A stretch of 64,000 bases of DNA from Alitta virens (lineage: Eukaryota; Annelida; Polychaeta; Phyllodocida; Nereididae): NCBI GenBank assembly GCA_932294295.1, contig OW028586.1, positions 7,283,701 through 7,347,700 of the forward strand. The letters are read 5' to 3'. This document shows, in pieces, positions 11,996 through 24,228 of the stretch; position 1 is the first letter of the stretch; each line of letters opens with the position of its first letter. A program made the translations under genes and the position numbers. The notes under the pieces were generated by a model, which had not been told where the DNA came from, did not search any database, and saw nothing but the letters and a program-made list of their open reading frames with translations.

Positions 11996-14900
11996 TTGCA
12001 GTCATTATTAGCTCTGCTACATATCACTATTGGAGCCTGTATCTCGTCCAGAATCCGCCTTGTCTGGTTGTACACGTGCAAGAGGTATAGTACCGCTGCA
12101 GGAGTTGGTCTGGTGTGGACAGGTGAACTTGCACTGACACGCCGCAGCCAGTTGTGGCACACCAGATGGCGAAATTGACCTGGTTGTGCAGAACTGCATC
12201 GGACTAGAGTTCCAAGCTTTTACAAGCTTGTCAGAAGTTACCTTAGGCAGGTGACACTTCTCAGACACATCCGTGTGCCGCGTTTGGATTCATGAAGGTC
12301 CAGTTGATTGGACTTGGCTGTGGGGTTGAGTGAGTGGCACTCGTCTGGAACAACAGTCTGGTCTTTGTTCACGGCCCCAACCCGGATTCAGGTGACACTT
12401 AGCATGGCCGTGGCGTCGATGACTTTGTTGCAGTGAAAGAAGTCGCTGTCGTCGATTGATATCACCTCGTTTCCAGAAATCTTGGCCGAGGTTCTGGACC
12501 ATGGTCTGTCCTGTGGGGGTTGCGTTGAATTCAGGGTGGCTGTGAATTCCAGACGCACGAAGACGTCGTGGGTGCCGTCATTGGGGAATTTTGGATTTTG
12601 GTCGAGCACGCTCGGGTTGTTCGTCACTACAACTGACTGGCACACACCTTACACAACAAGGGGGTCCCAGAGGAGCCTGTATGAGTTGACCTTGCGTCCG
12701 TATTGACTTGCAGTCATTATTAGCTCTGCTACATATCACTATTGGAGCCTGTATCTCGTCCAGAATCCGCCTTGTCTGGTTGTTCACGTGCAAGAGGTAT
12801 AGTACCGCTGCAGGAGTTGGTCTGGTGTGGACAGGTGATCTTCCACTGACACGCCGCAGCCAGTTGTGGCACACCAGATGGCGAAATTGACCTTGTTGTG
12901 CAGAACTGCATCGGACTAGAGTTCCAAGCTTTTACAAGCTTGTCAGAAGTTACCTTAGTCAGGTGACACTTCTCAGACACATCCGGGTGCCGCGTTTGGA
13001 TTCATGAAGGTCCAGTTGACTGAACTTGGCTGTGGGGTTGAGTGAGTGGCACTCGTCTGGAACAACAGTCTGGTCTTTGTTCACGGCCCCAACCCGGATT
13101 CAGGTTACACTTAGCATGGCCGTGGCGTCGATGACTTTGTTGCAGTGAAAGACGTCGCTGTCGTCGATTGATATCACCTCGTTTCCAGAAATCTTGGTCG
13201 AGGTTCTGGACCATGGTCTGTCCTGTGGGGGTTGCGTTGAATTCAGGGTGGCTGTGAATTCCAGACGCACGAAGACGTCGTGGGTGCCGTCATTGGGGAA
13301 TTTTGGATTTTGGTCGAGCACGCTCGGGTTGTTCGTCACTACAACTGACTGGCACACACCTTACACAACAAGGGGGTCCCAGAGGAGCCTGTATGAGTTG
13401 ACCTTGCGTCCGTATTGACTTGCAGTCATTATTAGCTCTGCTACATATCACTATTGGAGCCTGTATCTCGTCCAGAATCCGCCTTGTCTGGTTGTTCACG
13501 TGCAAGAGGTATAGTACCGCTGCAGGAGTTGGTCTGGTGTGGACAGGTGATCTTGCACTGACACGCCGCAGCCAGTTGTGGCACACCAGATGGCGAAATT
13601 GACCTTGTTGTGCAGAACTGCATCGGACTAGAGTTCCAAGCTTTTACAAGCTTGTCAGAAGTTACCTTAGTCAGGTGACACTTCTCAGACACATCCGGGT
13701 GCCGCGTTTGGATTCATGAAGGTCCAGTTGACTGAACTTGGCTGTGGGGTTGAGTGAGTGGCACTCGTCTGGAACAACAGTCTGGTCTTTGTTCACGGCC
13801 CCAACCCGGATTCAGGTTACACTTAGCATGGCCGTGGCGTCGATGACTTTGTTGCAGTGAAAGACGTCGCTGTCGTCGATTGATATCACCTCGTTTCCAG
13901 AAATCTTGGTCGAGGTTCTGGACCATGGTCTGTCCTGTGGGGGTTGCGTTGAATTCAGGGTGGCTGTGAATTCCAGACGCACGAAGACGTCGTGGGTGCC
14001 GTCATTGGGGAATTTTGGATTTTGGTCGAGCACGCTCGGGTTGTTCGTCACTACAACTGACTGGCACACACCTTACACAACAAGGGGGTCCCAGAGGAGC
14101 CTGTATGAGTTGACCTTGCGTCCGTATTGACTTGCAGTCATTATTAGCTCTGCTACATATCACTATTGGAGCCTGTATCTCGTCCAGAATCCGCCTTGTC
14201 TGGTTGTTCACGTGCAAGAGGTATAGTACCGCTGCAGGAGTTGGTCTGGTGTGGACAGGTGATCTTGCACTGACACGCCGCAGCCAGTTGTGGCACACCA
14301 GATGGCGAAATTGACCTGGTTGTGCAGAACTGCATCGGACTAGAGTTCCAAGCTTTTACAAGCTTGTCAGAAGTTACCTTAGTCAGGTGACACTTCTCAG
14401 ACACATCCGGGTGCCGCGTTTGGATTCATGAAGGTCCAGTTGACTGGACTTGGCTGTGGGGTTGAGTGAGTGGCACTCGTCTGGAACAACAGTCTGGTCT
14501 TTGTTCACGGCCCCAACCCGGATTCAGGTGACACTTAGCTTGGCCGTGGCGTCGATGACTTTGTTGCAGTGAAAGACGTCGCTGTCGTCGATTAACATCA
14601 CCTCGTTTCCAGAGATCTTGATTGTCGTCTTCTTCACAGTGGCTTAGCCGAGGTTCTGGACCATGGTCTGTCCTGTGGGGGTTGCGTTGAATTCAGGGAG
14701 GCTGTGAATTCCAGACGCACGAAGACGTCGTGGGCGCCGTTATTGGGGAATTTTGGATTTTGGTCGAGCAAGCTCGGGTTGTTCGTCACTACAACTGACT
14801 GGCACACACCTTACACAACAAGGGGGTCACAGAGGAGCCTGTATGAGTTGACCTTGCGTCCGTATTGACTTGCAGTCATTATTAGCTCTGCTACATATCA

Positions 14901-15607
14901 CTATTGGAGCCTGTATCTCGTCCAGAATCCGCCTTGTCTGGTTGTACACGTGCAAGAGGTATAGTACCGCTGCAGGAGTTGGTCTGGTGTGGACAGGTGA
15001 ACTTGCACTGACACGCCGCAGCCAGTTGTGGCACACCAGATGGCGAAATTGACCTGGTTGTGCAGAACTGCATCGGACTAGAGTTCCAAGCTTTTACAAG
15101 CTTGTCAGAAGTTACCTTAGGCAGGTGACACTTCTCAGACACATCCGGGTGCCGCGTTTGGATTCATGAAGGTCCAGTTGACCTGACTTGGCTGTGGGGT
15201 TGAGTGAGTGGCACTCGTCTGGAACAACAGTCTGGTCTTTGTTCACGGCCCCAACCCGGATTCAGGTGACACTTAGCTTGGCCGTGGCGTCGATGACTTT
15301 GTTGCAGTGAAAGACGTCGCTGTCGTCGATTAACATCACCTCGTTTCCAGAGATCTTGATTGTCGTCTTCTTCACAGTGGCTTAGCCGAGGTTCTGGACC
15401 ATGGTCTGTCCTGTGGGGGTTGCGTTGAATTCAGGGAGGCTGTGAATTCCAGACGCACGAAGACGTCGTGGGCGCCGTTATTGGGGAATTTTGGATTTTG
15501 GTCGAGCAAGCTCGGGTTGTTCGTCACTACAACTGACTGGCACACACCTTACACAACAAGGGGGTCACAGAGGAGCCTGTATGAGTTGACCTTGCGTCCG
15601 TATTGAC
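11996..15607. repeat. HOR A, copy 4 (3612 bp, S-S-S-L-L)
   Basis: Returns to the three-short, two-long composition of copy 1. It keeps the cttccactg marker in the second monomer (12708) and inherits the gaaagaagtcg variant in the first. Confidence 0.85.
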
Positions 15608-18600
15608 TTGCAGTCATTATTAGCTCTGCTACATATCACTATTGGAGCCTGTATCTCGTCCAGAATCCGCCTTGTCTGGTTGTACACGTGCAAGAGGTAT
15701 AGTACCGCTGCAGGAGTTGGTCTGGTGTGGACAGGTGAACTTGCACTGACACGCCGCAGCCAGTTGTGGCACACCAGATGGCGAAATTGACCTGGTTGTG
15801 CAGAACTGCATCGGACTAGAGTTCCAAGCTTTTACAAGCTTGTCAGAAGTTACCTTAGGCAGGTGACACTTCTCAGACACATCCGTGTGCCGCGTTTGGA
15901 TTCATGAAGGTCCAGTTGATTGGACTTGGCTGTGGGGTTGAGTGAGTGGCACTCGTCTGGAACAACAGTCTGGTCTTTGTTCACGGCCCCAACCCGGATT
16001 CAGGTGACACTTAGCATGGCCGTGGCGTCGATGACTTTGTTGCAGTGAAAGACGTCGCTGTCGTCGATTGATATCACCTCGTTTCCAGAAATCTTGGCCG
16101 AGGTTCTGGACCATGGTCTGTCCTGTGGGGGTTGCGTTGAATTCAGGGAGGCTGTGAATTCCAGACGCACGAAGACGTCGTGGGCGCCGTTATTGGGGAA
16201 TTTTGGATTTTGGTCGAGCAAGCTCGGGTTGTTCGTCACTACAACTGACTGGCACACACCTTACACAACAAGGGGGTCCCAGAGGAGCCTGTATGAGTTG
16301 ACCTTGCGTCCGTATTGACTTGCAGTCATTATTAGCTCTGCTACATATCACTATTGGAGCCTGTATCTCGTCCAGAATCCGCCTTGTCTGGTTGTACACG
16401 TGCAAGAGGTATAGTACCGCTGCAGGAGTTGGTCTGGTGTGGACAGGTGAACTTGCACTGACACGCCGCAGCCAGTTGTGGCACACCAGATGGCGAAATT
16501 GACCTGGTTGTGCAGAACTGCATCGGACTAGAGTTCCAAGCTTTTACAAGCTTGTCAGAAGTTACCTTAGGCAGGTGACACTTCTCAGACACATCCGTGT
16601 GCCGCGTTTGGATTCATGAAGGTCCAGTTGATTGGACTTGGCTGTGGGGTTGAGTGAGTGGCACTCGTCTGGAACAACAGTCTGGTCTTTGTTCACGGCC
16701 CCAACCCGGATTCAGGTGACACTTAGCATGGCCGTGGCGTCGATGACTTTGTTGCAGTAAAAGACGTCGCTGTCGTCGATTGATATCACCTCGTTTCCAG
16801 AAATCTTGGCCGAGGTTCTGGACCATGGTCTGTCCTGTGGGGGTTGCGTTGAATTCAGGGTGGCTGTGAATTCCAGACGCACGAAGACGTCGTGGGTGCC
16901 GTCATTGGGGAATTTTGGATTTTGGTCGAGCACGCTCGGGTTGTTCGTCACTACAACTGACTGGCACACACCTTACACAACAAGGGGGTCCCAGAGGAGC
17001 CTGTATGAGTTGACCTTGCGTCCGTATTGACTTGCAGTCATTATTAGCTCTGCTACATATCACTATTGGAGCCTGTATCTCGTCCAGAATCCGCCTTGTC
17101 TGGTTGTTCACGTGCAAGAGGTATAGTACCGCTGCAGGAGTTGGTCTGGTGTGGACAGGTGATCTTCCACTGACACGCCGCAGCCAGTTGTGGCACACCA
17201 GATGGCGAAATTGACCTTGTTGTGCAGAACTGCATTGGACTAGAGTTCCAAGCTTTTACAAGCTTGTCAGAAGTTACCTTAGTCAGGTGACACTTCTCAG
17301 ACACATCCGGGTGCCGCGTTTGGATTCATGAAGGTCCAGTTGACTGAACTTGGCTGTGGGGTTGAGTGAGTGGCACTCGTCTGGAACAACAGTCTGGTCT
17401 TTGTTCACGGCCCCAACCCGGATTCAGGTTACACTTAGCATGGCCGTGGCGTCGATGACTTTGTTGCAGTGAAAGACGTCGCTGTCGTCGATTGATATCA
17501 CCTCGTTTCCAGAAATCTTGGTCGAGGTTCTGGACCATGGTCTGTCCTGTGGGGGTTGCGTTGAATTCAGGGTGGCTGTGAATTCCAGACGCACGAAGAC
17601 GTCGTGGGTGCCGTCATTGGGAATTTTGGATTTTGGTCGAGCACGCTCGGGTTGTTCGTCACTACAACTGACTGGCACACACCTTACACAACAAGGGGGT
17701 CCCAGAGGAGCCTGTATGAGTTGACCTTGCGTCCGTATTGACTTGCAGTCATTATTAGCTCTGCTACATATCACTATTGGAGCCTGTATCTCGTCCAGAA
17801 TCCGCCTTGTCTGGTTGTTCACGTGCAAGAGGTATAGTACCGCTGCAGGAGTTGGTCTGGTGTGGACAGGTGATCTTGCACTGACACGCCGCAGCCAGTT
17901 GTGGCACACCAGATGGCGAAATTGACCTTGTTGTGCAGAACTGCATCGGACTAGAGTTCCAAGCTTTTACAAGCTTGTCAGAAGTTACCTTAGTCAGGTG
18001 ACACTTCTCAGACACATCCGGGTGCCGCGTTTGGATTCATGAAGGTCCAGTTGACTGAACTTGGCTGTGGGGTTGAGTGAGTGGCACTCGTCTGGAACAA
18101 CAGTCTGGTCTTTGTTCACGGCCCCAACCCGGATTCAGGTTACACTTAGCATGGCCGTGGCGTCGATGACTTTGTTGCAGTGAAAGACGTCGCTGTCGTC
18201 GATTGATATCACCTCGTTTCCAGAAATCTTGGTCGAGGTTCTGGACCATGGTCTGTCCTGTGGGGGTTGCGTTGAATTCAGGGTGGCTGTGAATTCCAGA
18301 CGCACGAAGACGTCGTGGGTGCCGTCATTGGGGAATTTTGGATTTTGGTCGAGCACGCTCGGGTTGTTCGTCACTACAACTGACTGGCACACACCTTACA
18401 CAACAAGGGGGTCCCAGAGGAGCCTGTATGAGTTGACCTTGCGTCCGTATTGACTTGCAGTCATTATTAGCTCTGCTACATATCACTATTGGAGCCTGTA
18501 TCTCGTCCAGAATCCGCCTTGTCTGGTTGTTCACGTGCAAGAGGTATAGTACCGCTGCAGGAGTTGGTCTGGTGTGGACAGGTGATCTTGCACTGACACG

Positions 18601-19930
18601 CCGCAGCCAGTTGTGGCACACCAGATGGCGAAATTGACCTTGTTGTGCAGAACTGCATCGGACTAGAGTTCCAAGCTTTTACAAGCTTGTCAGAAGTTAC
18701 CTTAGTCAGGTGACACTTCTCAGACACATCCGGGTGCCGCGTTTGGATTCATGAAGGTCCAGTTGACTGGACTTGGCTGTGGGGTTGAGTGAGTGGCACT
18801 CGTCTGGAACAACAGTCTGGTCTTTGTTCACGGCCCCAACCCGGATTCAGGTGACACTTAGCTTGGCCGTGGCGTCGATGACTTTGTTGCAGTGAAAGAC
18901 GTCGCTGTCGTCGATTAACATCACCTCGTTTCCAGAGATCTTGATTGTCGTCTTCTTCACAGTGGCTTAGCCGAGGTTCTGGACCATGGTCTGTCCTGTG
19001 GGGGTTGCGTTGAATTCAGGGAGGCTGTGAATTCCAGACGCACGAAGACGTCGTGGGCGCCGTTATTGGGGAATTTTGGATTTTGGTCGAGCAAGCTCGG
19101 GTTGTTCGTCACTACAACTGACTGGCACACACCTTACACAACAAGGGGGTCACAGAGGAGCCTGTATGAGTTGACCTTGCGTCCGTATTGACTTGCAGTC
19201 ATTATTAGCTCTGCTACATATCACTATTGGAGCCTGTATCTCGTCCAGAATCCGCCTTGTCTGGTTGTACACGTGCAAGAGGTATAGTACCGCTGCAGGA
19301 GTTGGTCTGGTGTGGACAGGTGAACTTGCACTGACACGCCGCAGCCAGTTGTGGCACACCAGATGGCGAAATTGACCTGGTTGTGCAGAACTGCATCGGA
19401 CTAGAGTTCCAAGCTTTTACAAGCTTGTCAGAAGTTACCTTAGGCAGGTGACACTTCTCAGACACATCCGGGTGCCACGTTTGGATTCATGAAGGTCCAG
19501 TTGACCTGACTTGGCTGTGGGGTTGAGTGAGTGGCACTCGTCTGGAACAACAGTCTGGTCTTTGTTCACGGCCCCAACCCGGATTCAGGTGACACTTAGC
19601 TTGGCCGTGGCGTCGATGACTTTGTTGCAGTGAAAGACGTCGCTGTCGTCGATTAACATCACCTCGTTTCCAGAGATCTTGATTGTCGTCTTCTTCACAG
19701 TGGCTTAGCCGAGGTTCTGGACCATGGTCTGTCCTGTGGGGGTTGCGTTGAATTCAGGGAGGCTGTGAATTCCAGATGCACGAAGACGTCGTGGGCGCCG
19801 TTATTGGGGAATTTTGGATTTTGGTCGAGCAAGCTCGGGTTGTTCGTCACTACAACTGACTGGCACACACCTTACACAACAAGGGGGTCACAGAGGAGCC
19901 TGTATGAGTTGACCTTGCGTCCGTATTGAC
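15608..19930. repeat. HOR A, copy 5 (4323 bp, six monomers)
   Basis: Four short and two long monomers. The cttccactg marker is now in the third monomer (17032) because an extra mosaic monomer (15608) precedes it. That monomer lacks the 26-bp block but has long-class bases on its right side: gggaggctg, gcgccgttatt and caagctcgg. The 17032 monomer has lost one G of the GGGG run near 17619. Confidence 0.82.
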
Positions 19931-21354
19931 TTGCAGTCATTATTAGCTCTGCTACATATCACTATTGGAGCCTGTATCTCGTCCAGAATCCGCCTTGTCT
20001 GGTTGTACACGTGCAAGAGGTATAGTACCGCTGCAGGAGTTGGTCTGGTGTGGACAGGTGAACTTGCACTGACACGCCGCAGCCAGTTGTGGCACACCAG
20101 ATGGCGAAATTGACCTGGTTGTGCAGAACTGCATCGGACTAGAGTTCCAAGCTTTTACAAGCTTGTCAGAAGTTACCTTAGGCAGGTGACACTTCTCAGA
20201 CACATCCGTGTGCCGCGTTTGGATTCATGAAGGTCCAGTTGATTGGACTTGGCTGTGGGGTTGAGTGAGTGGCACTCATCTGGAACAACAGTCTGGTCTT
20301 TGTTCACGGCCCCAACCCGGATTCAGGTGACACTTAGCATGGCCGTGGCGTCGATGACTTTGTTGCAGTGAAAGACGTCGCTGTCGTCGATTGATATCAC
20401 CTCGTTTCCAGAAATCTTGGCCGAGGTTCTGGACCATGGTCTGTCCTGTGGGGGTTGCGTTGAATTCAGGGAGGCTGTGAATTCCAGACGCACGAAGACG
20501 TCGTGGGTGCCGTCATTGGGGAATTTTGGATTTTGGTCGAGCACGCTCGGGTTGTTCGTCACTACAACTGACTGGCACACACCTTACACAACAAGGGGGT
20601 CCCAGAGGAGCCTGTATGAGTTGACCTTGCGTCCGTATTGACTTGCAGTCATTATTAGCTCTGCTACATATCACTATTGGAGCCTGTATCTCGTCCAGAA
20701 TCCGCCTTGTCTGGTTGTTCACGTGCAAGAGGTATAGTACCGCTGCAGGAGTTGGTCTGGTGTGGACAGGTGATCTTGCACTGACACGCCGCAGCCAGTT
20801 GTGGCACACCAGATGGCGAAATTGACCTTGTTGTGCAGAACTGCATCGGACTAGAGTTCCAAGCTTTTACAAGCTTGTCAGAAGTTACCTTAGTCAGGTG
20901 ACACTTCTCAGACACATCCGGGTGCCGCGTTTGGATTCATGAAGGTCCAGTTGACTGAACTTGGCTGTGGGGTTGAGTGAGTGGCACTCGTCTGGAACAA
21001 CAGTCTGGTCTTTGTTCACGGCCCCAACCCGGATTCAGGTGACACTTAGCATGGCCGTGGCGTCGATGACTTTGTTGCAGTGAAAGACGTCGCTGTCGTC
21101 GATTGATATCACCTCGTTTCCAGAAATCTTGGTCGAGGTTCTGGACCATGGTCTGTCCTGTGGGGGTTGCGTTGAATTCAGGGTGGCTGTGAATTCCAGA
21201 CGCACGAAGACGTCGTGGGTGCCGTCATTGGGGAATTTTGGATTTTGGTCGAGCACGCTCGGGTTGTTCGTCACTACAACTGACTGGCACACACCTTACA
21301 CAACAAGGGGGTCCCAGAGGAGCCTGTATGAGTTGACCTTGCGTCCGTATTGAC
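19931..21354. repeat. Two short monomers linking HOR regions A and B
   Basis: The first (19931) is a mosaic. It has gggaggctg, a long-class base, followed by gtgccgtcatt and cacgctcgg, which are short-class. A switch point therefore falls between about 20470 and 20507. The second is an ordinary short monomer with gactgaa and ttggtcgagg. Confidence 0.8.
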
Positions 21355-24228
21355 TTGCAGTCATTATTAGCTCTGCTACATATCACTATTGGAGCCTGTA
21401 TCTCGTCCAGAATCCGCCTTGTCTGGTTGTTCACGTGCAAGAGGTATAGTACCGCTGCAGGAGTTGGTCTGGTGTGGACAGGTGATCTTGCACTGACACG
21501 CCGCAGCCAGTTGTGGCACACCAGATGGCGAAATTGACCTTGTTGTGCAGAACTGCATCGGACTAGAGTTCCAAGCTTTTACAAGCTTGTCAGAAGTTAC
21601 CTTAGTCAGGTGACACTTCTCAGACACATCCGGGTGCCGCGTTTGGATTCATGAAGGTCCAGTTGACTGGACTTGGCTGTGGGGTTGAGTGAGTGGCACT
21701 CGTCTGGAACAACAGTCTGGTCTTTGTTCACGGCCCCAACCCGGATTCAGGTGACACTTAGCTTGGCCGTGGCGTCGATGACTTTGTTGCAGTGAAAGAC
21801 GTCGCTGTCGTCGATTAACATCACCTCGTTTCCAGAGATCTTGATTGTCGTCTTCTTCACAGTGGCTTAGCCGAGGTTCTGGACCATGGTCTGTCCTGTG
21901 GGGGTTGCGTTGAATTCAGGGAGGCTGTGAATTCCAGACGCACGAAGACGTCGTGGGCGCCGTTATTGGGGAATTTTGGATTTTGGTCGAGCAAGCTCGG
22001 GTTGTTCGTCACTACAACTGACTGGCACACACCTTACACAACAAGGGGGTCACAGAGGAGCCTGTATGAGTTGACCTTGCGTCCGTATTGACTTGCAGTC
22101 ATTATTAGCTCTGCTACATATCACTATTGGAGCCTGTATCTCGTCCAGAATCCGCCTTGTCTGGTTGTACACGTGCAAGAGGTATAGTACCGCTGCAGGA
22201 GTTGGTCTGGTGTGGACAGGTGAACTTGCACTGACACGCCGCAGCCAGTTGTGGCACACCAGATGGCGAAATTGACCTGGTTGTGCAGAACTGCATCGGA
22301 CTAGAGTTCCAAGCTTTTACAAGCTTGTCAGAAGTTACCTTAGGCAGGTGACACTTCTCAGACACATCCGGGTGCCGCGTTTGGATTCATGAAGGTCCAG
22401 TTGACCTGACTTGGCTGTGGGGTTGAGTGAGTGGCACTCGTCTGGAACAACAGTCTGGTCTTTGTTCACGGCCCCAACCCGGATTCAGGTGACACTTAGC
22501 ATGGCCGTGGCGTCGATGACTTTGTTGCAGTGAAAGACGTCGCTGTCGTCGATTGATATCACCTCGTTTCCAGAAATCTTGGCCGAGGTTCTGGACCATG
22601 GTCTGTCCTGTGGGGGTTGTGTTGAATTCAGGGAGGCTGTGAATTCCAGACGCACGAAGACGTCGTGGGCGCCGTTATTGGGGAATTTTGGATTTTGGTC
22701 GAGCAAGCTCGGGTTGTTCTTCACTACAACTGACTGGCACACACCTTACACAACAAGGGGGTCACAGAGGAGCCTGTATGAGTTGACCTTGCGTCCGTAT
22801 TGACTTGCAGTCATTATTAGCTCTGCTACATATCACTATTGGAGCCTGCATCTCGTCCAGAATCCGCCTTGTCTGGTTGTACACGTGCAAGAGGTATAGT
22901 ACCGCTGCAGGAGTTGGTCTGGTGTGGACAGGTGAACTTGCACTGACACGCCGCAGCCAGTTGTGGCACACCAGATGGCGAAATTGACCTGGTTGTGCAG
23001 AACTGCATCGGACTAGAGTTCCAAGCTTTTACAAGCTTGTCAGAAGTTACCTTAGGCAGGTGACACTTCTCAGACACATCCGTGTGCCGCGTTTGGATTC
23101 ATGAAGGTCCAGTTGATTGGACTTGGCTGTGGGGTTGAGTGAGTGGCACTCGTCTGGAACAACAGTCTGGTCTTTGTTCACGGCCCCAACCCGGATTCAG
23201 GTGACACTTAGCATGGCCGTGGCGTCGATGACTTTGTTGCAGTGAAAGACGTCGCTGTCGTCGATTGATATCACCTCGTTTCCAGAAATCTTGGCCGAGG
23301 TTCTGGACCATGGTCTGTCCTGTGGGGGTTGCGTTGAATTCAGGGAGGCTGTGAATTCCAGACGCACGAAGACGTCGTGGGTGCCGTCATTGGGGAATTT
23401 TGGATTTTGGTCGAGCACGCTCGGGTTGTTCGTCACTACAACTGACTGGCACACACCTTACACAACAAGGGGGTCCCAGAGGAGCCTGTATGAGTTGACC
23501 TTGCGTCCGTATTGACTTGCAGTCATTATTAGCTCTGCTACATATCACTATTGGAGCCTGTATCTCGTCCAGAATCCGCCTTGTCTGGTTGTTCACGTGC
23601 AAGAGGTATAGTACCGCTGCAGGAGTTGGTCTGGTGTGGACAGGTGATCTTGCACTGACACGCCGCAGCCAGTTGTGGCACACCAGATGGCGAAATTGAC
23701 CTTGTTGTGCAGAACTGCATCGGACTAGAGTTCCAAGCTTTTACAAGCTTGTCAGAAGTTACCTTAGTCAGGTGACACTTCTCAGACACATCCGGGTGCC
23801 GCGTTTGGATTCATGAAGGTCCAGTTGACTGAACTTGGCTGTGGGGTTGAGTGAGTGGCACTCGTCTGGAACAACAGTCTGGTCTTTGTTCACGGCCCCA
23901 ACCCGGATTCAGGTTACACTTAGCATGGCCGTGGCGTCGATGACTTTGTTGCAGTGAAAGACGTCGCTGTCGTCGATTGATATCACCTCGTTTCCAGAAA
24001 TCTTGGTCGAGGTTCTGGACCATGGTCTGTCCTGTGGGGGTTGCGTTGAATTCAGGGTGGCTGTGAATTCCAGACGCACGAAGACGTCGTGGGTGCCGTC
24101 ATTGGGGAATTTTGGATTTTGGTCGAGCACGCTCGGGTTGTTCGTCACTACAACTGACTGGCACACACCTTACACAACAAGGGGGTCCCAGAGGAGCCTG
24201 TATGAGTTGACCTTGCGTCCGTATTGAC
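21355..24228. repeat. HOR B, copy 1 (2874 bp, L-S-S-S)
   Basis: One long and three short monomers. Diagnostic bases are ggttgtgttg near 22616, ttcttcactac near 22717 and gcctgcatctcg near 22845. All three recur 2874 bp downstream. Confidence 0.87.

Noticed and set aside
17424..17909. 161-codon minus-strand open frame, the longest in the window
   Set aside because: It arises from a single private base loss near 17619 that joins two frames which are separate in other monomers. It is a mutation by-product, not a gene.
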